A stretch of 53,593 nt of DNA from an uncultured Collinsella sp. Lineage in GTDB: Bacteria; Actinomycetota; Coriobacteriia; Coriobacteriales; Coriobacteriaceae. The notes under the pieces were generated by a model. The model had not been told where the DNA came from. It saw nothing but the letters and a program-made list of their open reading frames with translations, and did not search any database. Both the position numbers and the translations under genes were made by a program. Positions 36,004 to 43,276 of the stretch are shown in pieces. The DNA is taken from the NCBI GenBank assembly GCA_958453935.1, contig CAUDZT010000003.1:1-53593 (forward strand), given 5' to 3'. How positions within the stretch are numbered: the stretch's first letter is position 1; each line of letters starts with the position of its first letter.

Positions 36004-36663
36004 CTAGGCCAACCGTGCCAACCCATCTACATCACGCACGATAATCCGTCCGCGCCTAACCTCGATGAGCCCGTCCTGCGCAAGACGGCTCAGAGCGCGC
36101 GTCACCGCTTCGCGCGCAGAGTTGATGTCGCGTGCAAGCTCGTCTTGCGTTACGGCAACTTCTGCTGTGCCCGCAACTCGGCAATGCTCGAGCACGTAGC
36201 TGGCGACGCGCTGATCGAGACGCTTAAAGAGCATCTGCTGCAGCACGCATACCACCTGGGAGTAGCGCTTCACCTCAACCTGGAGCATAAAGGCCTTAAC
36301 GTAGACATTATCGCGGGCGAGCTGGACGCACACGCTCGCAGGAACCACCAAAAGCGATGACCTGCGTGCTGCAACCACCATGGTGTCAAATGAAATCTGC
36401 TCGATAACGCACGAGGCCGTGGTGACACAGCACTCTCCGCAGCCAACCCTAAACAGCGTGACCTCCTTGCCTTCCTCGGAAAGCAGGCTCACGCGAATGT
36501 CACCTTCGATAATAAAGATAATGCCGGTGCAAGAATTTCCGCTGCTACCGATTATCTGCCCGGCATCAAAGGATCGCAGCGACGAGCGCTCTGCCACGAG
36601 CGTCTGCTCATCGGATGTAAGTTGTCCCCAAAACGGCAACCGCTCGACCATGCTGCCGACCAT
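36004..36663 (-). CDS. Crp/Fnr family regulator
   Basis: This 219-residue protein has a cyclic-nucleotide-binding fold (about 10-125) with an unusual cysteine-containing strand VGCGECCVTTASCVIEQ, then a Crp-type helix-turn-helix (about 155-205: LARDINSAREAVTRALSRLAQDGLIEVRRG). Family members with this GECCV segment often stand beside rhodanese and TlpA genes and are thought to sense thiol or oxidant stress; that link is by association. RBS AAGGGGG. It heads the rhodanese/CoADR operon. Confidence 0.9.
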   Translation of the reverse strand: MVGSMVERLPFWGQLTSDEQTLVAERSSLRSFDAGQIIGSSGNSCTGIIFIIEGDIRVSLLSEEGKEVTLFRVGCGECCVTTASCVIEQISFDTMVVAARRSSLLVVPASVCVQLARDNVYVKAFMLQVEVKRYSQVVCVLQQMLFKRLDQRVASYVLEHCRVAGTAEVAVTQDELARDINSAREAVTRALSRLAQDGLIEVRRGRIIVRDVDGLARLA

Positions 36664-36708
36664 AGCCGCCCCCTTTCGACGTATACCCATGATGCTACCC
36701 CGAAGCAG

Positions 36709-36737
36709 AAAAAAAGAGTCGCTGTTTCCAGCGACTC
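36709..36737 (-). terminator. Terminator of the TlpA-like gene
   Basis: On the minus strand GAGTCGCTG/CAGCGACTC with a 4-base loop is followed by TTTTTTT. It separates the TlpA cluster from the downstream Crp/Fnr operon. Confidence 0.9.
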
Positions 36738-36762
36738 CCCTTCAGTTGCCTGTCCCACGAAT

Positions 36763-37725
36763 CTACTGTTCGCTCTTCGCGAGTGCTTGATCGATCAGTT
36801 TATTGAGCGCCTCGCGCTGCTCAGCGGAGTTGATGCCGCCCATGATCGGCTCTCCCACAATGTTACCGCTCTGGTCGATCACGTACGTGGTCGGGAACGA
36901 GTACAGGTTGGAGGTGAACTTGCCGGCCTCGCTATCCGACTTGAACCAGATGTTCTTGTACGTCACGCCCTTCTTGGAAAGTACGTCCTTGGCGTCTGCC
37001 ACCTCGTCTTTGTTGCCATCGAGCGTAAAGGAATTAACGCCCACGACCTGGCCGCCCTTCTCGGCAAGCTCCTTGTTGAGCTTCTCCAGATCGCCCAGCT
37101 CTCCCACGCACGGCTTGCAGGTGGTAAACCAGAAGTTCATGACGGTGACCTTGTTCTTGGAGAACAGCTCGTCGCTGTTTACATCGTTGCCGTCCAAGTC
37201 CTTGCCCTTAAAGCTGGGGAACTTCGTCTCCCCGCTCTCGCCGTTGGTCATGCCTGCGGTCGAGGCATCGACGCTCTCTCCCTCGCCGGGCGTGCTGCCA
37301 CATCCGGGAAACTCCTTCTCCAGCGCCATGAGCTTATCCTCGATCTCCTTGACCTGCTGCGCGCCGGCCTTAAGCGTCTTGAGCTCGTCAGCCGTAAACT
37401 GATCCTTGGCGCCCTCGATGGTATCAAGCAAAAAGTCGCCGTAGTTCTTGCCGTCCTCAATCATGGGAGTGTCTTTGTTGGCCGCAAGAAACACCTTTTC
37501 CCATAGGGCGTTATCGCTCGCAAAGATCTCGTTTTCCTTTTGCAGCAGCTGCTGGTACAGCTCGGCCGCCTCCTCGGCGCTCGACGGCTTTTGTGCCACA
37601 AGCTCGGCGATTTGCGTATCGCCGCTCGTGGCATCCTTTGCGTCGCCCTTGGGGGCAGAGCACGCTGCGAGAGTCAGCGCCAGCACGGGCAGCATCAACA
37701 AGGCCGCAATTTTTGACAGTTTCAT
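36763..37725 (-). CDS. TlpA/thioredoxin-domain lipoprotein
   Basis: This 320-residue protein has a lipoprotein signal (lipobox LAAC, Cys22), a helical charged region (about 35-150) and a C-terminal thioredoxin-like domain. That domain has the redox motif FTTCKPCVGELGDLEKL and the cis-proline segment YSFPTTYVID. It should act outside the membrane as a disulfide reductase. It lies 35 bases after the 4Fe-4S membrane protein and with it and the 48-residue CXXC protein forms an operon; the membrane protein may supply electrons. Confidence 0.92.
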   Translation of the reverse strand: MKLSKIAALLMLPVLALTLAACSAPKGDAKDATSGDTQIAELVAQKPSSAEEAAELYQQLLQKENEIFASDNALWEKVFLAANKDTPMIEDGKNYGDFLLDTIEGAKDQFTADELKTLKAGAQQVKEIEDKLMALEKEFPGCGSTPGEGESVDASTAGMTNGESGETKFPSFKGKDLDGNDVNSDELFSKNKVTVMNFWFTTCKPCVGELGDLEKLNKELAEKGGQVVGVNSFTLDGNKDEVADAKDVLSKKGVTYKNIWFKSDSEAGKFTSNLYSFPTTYVIDQSGNIVGEPIMGGINSAEQREALNKLIDQALAKSEQ

Positions 37726-37760
37726 GGTTCCTCCGTTTATATCGAAGCTTATATAGATAC

Positions 37761-38672
37761 CTATTTGTTTTCGCAGGCTTGCGCGGGCTGCGCGGGTTTG
37801 TCGCCCGTCACACCCAGCCCGTAGCGAAAGCTAATGGCATCGACGGGGCATGCGCCCACGCATTTGCCGCAACGAATGCACTCGGCATGGTTGGGCGTAC
37901 GCGTAACGTCCACGTCCATCTGACACACTTTGGCGCACTTACCGCACGAGACGCATTTGCACTGGTCAACCTGAATCCCCAGCAACGACACCTTGTTCAT
38001 GAGTGCATAAAACGCACCGAGGGGGCAAATCCATTTACAGAAGGGGCGGTAGAACAGCACGCTCAGCACCGCAACCACAATGAGGATCGCGAGCTTCCAG
38101 GTAAAGAGCTTTCCCAGCGCGGAGCGGATTCCCACGTTCATGATGGACAGCGGAATCGCGCCCTCGAGCACACCCTGCGGGCAGATGTACTTGCAAAAGA
38201 ACGGGTCGCCCATGCCCACATCGTTGACTACCAGAACGGGCAGTAGCACCACGGCAAACAGCAGCACGGCGTACTTGATGTACGTGAGCGGCTTGAGCTT
38301 TTTCGTCGAGAGCTTTTTGCCGGGAATCTTATGCAGAAGCTCTTGCAGCCATCCAAACGGGCATAAAAAGCCGCATACAAAACGTCCCAGCAGCACGCCG
38401 ATCAGGATGAGTGTTCCGGTGACGTAATACGAAAAGCTGAACTTAGACGAGCCCACCACCGACTGAAACGACCCGATGGGGCACGCACCTGAGGCCGCCG
38501 GACACGAGTAGCAGTTGAGCCCCGGCACGCAGACGGCTTTGCCCGCCCCCTGGTAGATGCCTCCCTTGGCAAAATTAGGCAGGTGAATGTTGGTCGCAAG
38601 CGTTGCCGCCGCCTGAATCAATCCGCGAAATCTCGCCAAAAGATGCGATACGGTATTTTTTCTTTTAACCAA
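37761..38672 (-). CDS. NapH-like 4Fe-4S membrane protein
   Basis: This roughly 303-residue polytopic protein has a periplasmic cysteine segment NCYSCPAASGACPIGS and two membrane-face CxxxCP motifs (FVCGFLCPFGW and FCKWICPLGAF). A C-terminal pair of ferredoxin-type clusters (CVSCGKCAKVCQM and CIRCGKCVGACPV) follows. NapH/RdxA-like proteins carry electrons across the membrane from a quinol or ferredoxin. I propose the start TTG at 38672, which overlaps the stop of the upstream CXXC gene by eight bases and follows GGAG; the start codon is uncertain. The context is thiol redox at the envelope. Confidence 0.88.
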   Translation of the reverse strand: MVKRKNTVSHLLARFRGLIQAAATLATNIHLPNFAKGGIYQGAGKAVCVPGLNCYSCPAASGACPIGSFQSVVGSSKFSFSYYVTGTLILIGVLLGRFVCGFLCPFGWLQELLHKIPGKKLSTKKLKPLTYIKYAVLLFAVVLLPVLVVNDVGMGDPFFCKYICPQGVLEGAIPLSIMNVGIRSALGKLFTWKLAILIVVAVLSVLFYRPFCKWICPLGAFYALMNKVSLLGIQVDQCKCVSCGKCAKVCQMDVDVTRTPNHAECIRCGKCVGACPVDAISFRYGLGVTGDKPAQPAQACENK

Positions 38673-38811
38673 TTCCGATACACTCCAAGCACAGCCTGAT
38701 TGCCTTGGCCAGCACGGCATCTGCCTCGCCGCGCATAATGCCAAAGCCAACCATGGCTACCCCAACGATCAGCAAAGCCACCTGCGCCACAGGCTTAATC
38801 GCTTTGAACAA
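38665..38811 (-). CDS. CD1871A-like CXXC small membrane protein
   Basis: This 48-residue reading frame has one membrane helix (about 8-25: VAQVALLIVGVAMVGFGIM) and a C-terminal CLECIGIG with a CXXC pair. It matches the small CXXC protein that in many anaerobes precedes the 4Fe-4S and TlpA-like genes. The start is probably TTG at 38811, eight bases after AAAGGAG; an in-frame GTG overlaps that site. The stop overlaps the next gene. Its role is presumed to be in electron or thiol transfer. Confidence 0.75.
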   Translation of the reverse strand: MFKAIKPVAQVALLIVGVAMVGFGIMRGEADAVLAKAIRLCLECIGIG

Positions 38812-38900
38812 TCTGACCACTCCTTTCGTTTCGCGACCCATTGGACCATACCGACTATAAAATCCGTGTTAAGCGCGAATGACTATGCAAGGAGAACGTT

Positions 38901-39575
38901 ATGCGCATCTTGGTCGTCGAGGACGAGCGGGCGCTGTGCGATGCAATCGCACGCAGCCTGCGCAACTTGGCCTATAGCGTCGACTGCTGCTACGACGGGC
39001 AGCAGGCCCTCGATCTGCTCGATATCGAGACCTTCGATCTTGTCGTGCTCGACCTTAATCTCCCCCACGTCGACGGCATGACCGTACTCAGGCAGCTCAG
39101 AATTACCGATTGTGAGACCAAGGTGCTCGTGCTGTCGGCACGCGGCGAGGTCTCCGACAAGGTAGCGGGGCTCGATGCGGGCGCCAACGACTACCTCACC
39201 AAGCCGTTCCACCTTGACGAGCTGGCGGCACGTATCCGCAGCCTCACGCTCAGGCGCTTTACGCAAAGCGATGTTGTCCTGACCTGCGGATCGCTGAGCT
39301 TTGACACCAAGGCGCGCGTCGCCTCCGTGGGCGACGAGACCCTATCCCTCACACGCAAGGAGACCGGCATCTTGGAGTACCTGATGCTTAACCAGGGACG
39401 ACCGGTGAGCCAAGAGGAGCTCATCGACCACGTATGGGATAGCAGTGTCAACAGCTTTAGCAACGCGACCCGCGTGCACATCTCGTCACTGCGCAAAAAG
39501 CTGCGCGGCGCGTTGGGGCACGACCCCATCCGTAACCGAATCGGCGAGGGCTACGTTATGGAGGACGGCGAATGA
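38901..39575 (+). CDS. OmpR-family response regulator
   Basis: This 224-residue protein has a receiver domain (1-115) with phosphorylation site Asp51 in VVLDLNLPHVDG and Lys in LTKPFHLDELAAR. An OmpR/PhoB winged helix (about 125-220: LTRKETGILEYLMLNQGRPVSQEELIDHVWDSS) follows. AAGGAG precedes the ATG. Its stop overlaps the start of the histidine kinase gene (ATGA), so they are cognate partners. Divergent position suggests control of the TlpA/4Fe-4S/CXXC operon. Confidence 0.95.
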   Translation: MRILVVEDERALCDAIARSLRNLAYSVDCCYDGQQALDLLDIETFDLVVLDLNLPHVDGMTVLRQLRITDCETKVLVLSARGEVSDKVAGLDAGANDYLTKPFHLDELAARIRSLTLRRFTQSDVVLTCGSLSFDTKARVASVGDETLSLTRKETGILEYLMLNQGRPVSQEELIDHVWDSSVNSFSNATRVHISSLRKKLRGALGHDPIRNRIGEGYVMEDGE

Positions 39576-40720
39576 AGCGACTGTCCCTGCAATGGCGCAT
39601 CACGTTGATGACAGCTCTGCTGATATGTTTGACCTGCGTACTTATTAATTGCCTGGTTGGCTACTCCGGCATGCGCTACATGGACTCAATCGGTACTGAA
39701 ATGTCGGAGCATAGCAAGGCGGAGGCGGCCTCGCCCAACTCGTTCGACCCGACGAGCAAGGAGCTCGACGACGATCTGACCATCGTCGTGAGCGACGCCC
39801 AAGAATCGTTTGGTGCGACGAGCTGGTACATAACCGCAGCGGTGACGCTACTCGGTGGCGTGCTGGCCTACTTTGTGAGCGGGCATGCGTTGCAGCCGCT
39901 GCGTACCTTTGCAGCGCAAGTCGAGAGCGTGCGGCCCGACAACCTCGCCGACACAAAGATCAGCGAAGATGTGCCCTCTGAGCTTAGGCGTTGCAGCGCG
40001 TCGTTTAACGACATGATTGCCCGCCTTGACGAAGGTTTTTCTGCACAAAAACAGTTTACGGGCAATGCGGCGCACGAGCTGCGCACGCCGCTTGCGCTCA
40101 TGCAAGCTCAGGTTGAGCTGTTTTGCGCCGAGCACCCCGACGCCGATGCAGATACAGCGCGTCTGCTCGGGCTGCTGCAAGAGCAGACCGAGCGAATGAC
40201 GCACATGACAAAGACCCTGCTCGAGATGAGCGAGTTGCGCAGCGTCCCCTGCAACGATGCGATTGACCTGGCGCCGATGATCGAAGAAGTGCTCACCGAC
40301 CTGGCGCCCCTTGCCGAGCAAAAGGGCATCGCGCTCGCAAGCGAGGGCGATGCGCAAACGACCGGCAGCGACACGCTGATCTATCGGCTGCTGTTCAACT
40401 TGGCCGAAAACGCCATTCGCTACAGCACGCCCAACTCGACCGTGCGAATCAGCGCCCGCGTCGAGGGCGACCGTGTACTGCTACGGGTGCACGACCAGGG
40501 ACAAGGCATTCCCGAGCAATACCAGACGAGCATCTTTCAGCCCTTCTTTCGCGTCGATAAATCGCGCAGCAGGGCATATGGCGGCGTGGGGCTGGGGCTT
40601 GCGCTGGTCTGGGAGATCGCCGCACTCCACGGCGGTTCCATCGAGGTCGAAGAGAGCTCGGAGCGCGGAACGACCATGCTCGTGACTCTTCCCACTCGCG
40701 CACTCGGCTCATTAAAATAA
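39572..40720 (+). CDS. Sensor histidine kinase
   Basis: This 382-residue membrane kinase has two transmembrane helices (about 10-32 and 85-105) around a short extracytoplasmic loop, then a HAMP-like linker. HisKA follows (His168 in FTGNAAHELRTPLA), and then HATPase_c (N box NLAENAIRYS, G boxes DQGQGIP and GGVGLGLALV). It phosphorylates the overlapping OmpR-type regulator. The small sensor loop (about 50 residues) suggests a membrane-close signal; the ligand is unknown. Confidence 0.95.
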   Translation: MKRLSLQWRITLMTALLICLTCVLINCLVGYSGMRYMDSIGTEMSEHSKAEAASPNSFDPTSKELDDDLTIVVSDAQESFGATSWYITAAVTLLGGVLAYFVSGHALQPLRTFAAQVESVRPDNLADTKISEDVPSELRRCSASFNDMIARLDEGFSAQKQFTGNAAHELRTPLALMQAQVELFCAEHPDADADTARLLGLLQEQTERMTHMTKTLLEMSELRSVPCNDAIDLAPMIEEVLTDLAPLAEQKGIALASEGDAQTTGSDTLIYRLLFNLAENAIRYSTPNSTVRISARVEGDRVLLRVHDQGQGIPEQYQTSIFQPFFRVDKSRSRAYGGVGLGLALVWEIAALHGGSIEVEESSERGTTMLVTLPTRALGSLK

Positions 40721-40803
40721 CGAACGGGATGGCACGCCGCGTGGCGTACCATCCCGCACATAATATCGAGGATATGACAAAGGGGCTGTCCCTTTGTCAC
40801 ATC
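40719..40803. repeat. Composite double-hairpin repeat, copy B
   Basis: This is a close copy of 33775-33860. CGGGATGGCACGCCGC...CCATCCCG is followed by GATATGACAAAGGGG...CCCTTTGTCACATC. It sits between the convergent kinase and GMP synthase genes and probably terminates one or both. Confidence 0.75.
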
Positions 40804-40836
40804 TGCTAGTTCTCGTCGCCTACCAGCTGAGTTAGC

Positions 40837-41817
40837 TTACTCCCACTCGACCGTGCCAACGGGCTTCGGCGTGAGGTCGTAGCAAACGCGGCAAATACCG
40901 GGGACCTCGGCGGTCACGCGAGCGGTAATGCGCTTGAGCAGCGCCCAGTCGAGCTCAGGCACCTCGGCGGTCATGACGTCGACGGTGTTGATGCAGCGAA
41001 TAATGCAGGGCCAGTCGTAGGCGCGCTTGCCCTCGCGCACACCGGTAGCGCGGAAATCGGGCACTACGGCAAAGTACTGCCAGATGGTCAGGCCGGCCTT
41101 GTCGATCTCTTCGCGCACGATGGCATCGGCCTCGCGCAGCGCCTCGAGACGGTCACGGGTGATGGCGCCAAGGCAGCGGACGCCCAGGCCAGGACCGGGG
41201 AACGGCTGACGCTCAACCATGTTCTCGGGCAGGCCGAGCTCGCGGCCCACGACGCGCACCTCGTCCTTGTACAGCAGCTTAACGGGCTCGCAGAGCTCAA
41301 ATTGCAGATCCTCGGGCAGACCGCCAACGTTATGGTGAGCCTTCACGCCGTCCTGCGACTCCAGAATGTCGGGGTAGATAGTGCCCTGGGCGAGGAAGCT
41401 GACCTCGTCGCCCACCTTTCGGGCCTCTTCCTCGAACACGCGGATAAACTCCGCGCCGATGATCTTGCGCTTGGTCTCGGGCTCGTCGACGTCGACGAGC
41501 TTATCGAGGAAGCGGTCGGTGGCGTCCACGTAAACCAGGTTGGCGTCCATCTGGTTCTGGAACACGTCGACGACCTGCTCGCTCTCGCCCTTGCGCATCA
41601 GGCCGTGGTTCACGTGCACGCAGATGAGCTGCTTGCCGACAGCCTTGATCAGCAGCGCCGCGACGACCGAGCTGTCAACGCCGCCAGAAAGGGCCAGCAG
41701 GACCTTCTTGTTGCCGATCTGCTCACGGATTGCAGCAACCTGCTCTTCGATGAACGCCTGGGCAAGTTCGGGAGTGGTGATACGCACCATGTCGTCGGGA
41801 CGCTTGTTGGGATCCAT
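40837..41817 (-). CDS. guaA: GMP synthase, ATP-pyrophosphatase subunit (stand-alone)
   Basis: This 326-residue protein contains only the second and third parts of GMP synthase: the PP-loop LLALSGGVDSSVVAAL (45-50 core), the ATP-PPase domain, and the C-terminal dimerisation domain (PFPGPGLGVRCLG, ending KPVGTVEWE). The glutamine amidotransferase domain of the usual 510-residue enzyme is missing. The ATG has a perfect GAAGGAG, so this is a true start, not a broken gene. It makes GMP from XMP with ammonia or with a separate glutaminase subunit as in archaea. Promoter TGGGAA-17-TATAAT at 41912-41884. Confidence 0.9.
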   Translation of the reverse strand: MDPNKRPDDMVRITTPELAQAFIEEQVAAIREQIGNKKVLLALSGGVDSSVVAALLIKAVGKQLICVHVNHGLMRKGESEQVVDVFQNQMDANLVYVDATDRFLDKLVDVDEPETKRKIIGAEFIRVFEEEARKVGDEVSFLAQGTIYPDILESQDGVKAHHNVGGLPEDLQFELCEPVKLLYKDEVRVVGRELGLPENMVERQPFPGPGLGVRCLGAITRDRLEALREADAIVREEIDKAGLTIWQYFAVVPDFRATGVREGKRAYDWPCIIRCINTVDVMTAEVPELDWALLKRITARVTAEVPGICRVCYDLTPKPVGTVEWE

Positions 41818-41883
41818 GCAGAGCTCCTTCTCGGTTCGATGGAAATGCGCCGCGCGTATGCAGACGCACCGTCATATGACCTC

Positions 41884-41912
41884 ATTATATGCAGAGCGGA
41901 GTTCGTTTCCCA
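41884..41912 (-). promoter_or_regulatory. Promoter of the GMP synthase gene
   Basis: On the minus strand TGGGAA (41912-41907), a 17-bp spacer and TATAAT (41889-41884) lie 67 bases before the ATG. Confidence 0.65.
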
Positions 41913-42114
41913 TCGCTGCGACAGAGCTTTTTGCAGGGGTGGCAATTTTTCCTAATGTCGAGGTCAGCTAGGCTTCGGTAGCCACCTTGGGAGCATCGCC
42001 AATGGGCTCTTCCTTTATACGTTCGGCATAATCGTAGACGATACCAACAAATTCCAGTCCCGAGCAACAGGAGTACAATTGCTGCTATTGTTGCCAACTG
42101 TTGGGAGATGGAAG

Positions 42115-43119
42115 ATGGACTGCGATGGCTACCCATGCGTTCCCATGCCGTTGATGTGCACCGCCTTTGTGCCGGGGCAGATTGACGCTGCGGTTGCAGG
42201 CATTTCCGACCCCGATTCGCGCACCATCGCCACGGCAGAAGCGCTGTACTTTCACGGACAGGCCACCCTTGCCGCCGAGACAGCACGTCCCTATCTTGAC
42301 GCCACCGACCCCGCACTGCGCTATTCCGCATGCTTTATCTGCGGATATGCCAGTCTGTCGCTCAACCGTATCGCCGATGCCCGCCGTTGCCTTGCGGGCA
42401 TCCTCGATACGCCAACTGACGAGGAATCGCCCGCCGTCCACGCCACGCATATCCTGTTCGCCTCGGCCGCGAGCGTCCTGCTGCACTTGCCTTCCCCGTA
42501 TTCTGCCGAAGAGTTTTATCCACTTGCGGCGCATCTGCCCGAAGGCCTGCGCCTGTTCGCCAGCTACGTGATGGCGCATGCCTTATATCTGCGCGGTGAA
42601 TACGGCCGCAGCCTAGGCATGGTGGAAAATGCCCTGATCATGAAACAGGGAAGCTATCCGATCTCGGAACTGTTCCTGCACTTGGCAGCTTCCATGGCAT
42701 GCATGAGCCTCAAGGACATCGACGCCGCAAAAACGCACTTCGGAGCCGCTTGGGACATTGCGCGTCCCGACGGCCTTATCGAACTCATCGGCGAGCACCA
42801 CGGCCTTTTGCAGGGGCTTATCGAGGCATGCTTAAAATCGCAATACCCCGACGATTTCGCTCGCATCATCGAGATCACGTATCGATTCAGCTACGGTTGG
42901 CGGCGCATCCACAACCCCGATTCGGGCGAGGACGTGGCCGACGATCTAACGACTACGGAGTTCACCATGGCCATGCTCGCCTGCCGCGGGTGGACCAACG
43001 TCGAAATCGCACGCCATATGGGAGTATCGCCGGGCACCGTCAAAAACCGCCTATCAGGAGTGTATGCCAAGCTTGGTATCGGAACTCGTGCCGAGCTGGT
43101 TGCCCACATGTTGCGCTAG
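42115..43119 (+). CDS. LuxR-type transcriptional regulator with helical N-terminal region
   Basis: This 334-residue protein has a C-terminal LuxR helix-turn-helix (about 270-332: LTTTEFTMAMLACRGWTNVEIARHMGVSPGTVKNRLSGVYAKLGI). The rest is alpha-helical with TPR-like repeats (FHGQATLAAETARPYLD, YLRGEYGRSLGMVENAL). This is the architecture of MalT-like regulators without the NTPase. ATG 42115 follows GGGAG; an upstream ATG at 42079 is less likely. It precedes the large surface protein by 157 bases and may regulate it. The stem CGAAAGCGC/GCGCTTTCG (43141-43170) follows. Confidence 0.88.
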   Translation: MDCDGYPCVPMPLMCTAFVPGQIDAAVAGISDPDSRTIATAEALYFHGQATLAAETARPYLDATDPALRYSACFICGYASLSLNRIADARRCLAGILDTPTDEESPAVHATHILFASAASVLLHLPSPYSAEEFYPLAAHLPEGLRLFASYVMAHALYLRGEYGRSLGMVENALIMKQGSYPISELFLHLAASMACMSLKDIDAAKTHFGAAWDIARPDGLIELIGEHHGLLQGLIEACLKSQYPDDFARIIEITYRFSYGWRRIHNPDSGEDVADDLTTTEFTMAMLACRGWTNVEIARHMGVSPGTVKNRLSGVYAKLGIGTRAELVAHMLR

Positions 43120-43276
43120 CGGCCAGACTGCCCGGCGTATCGAAAGCGCTTCGGGCGCCTGGCGCTTTCGCGCGCTCAATTTGGACATTTTGACCCTTGA
43201 ACGGCACTACCGTGACTGGATGCCTTCTTGCAAAATTGGATTATTTCCACCGATACCTGCGGGATGGGGGCCAAAG

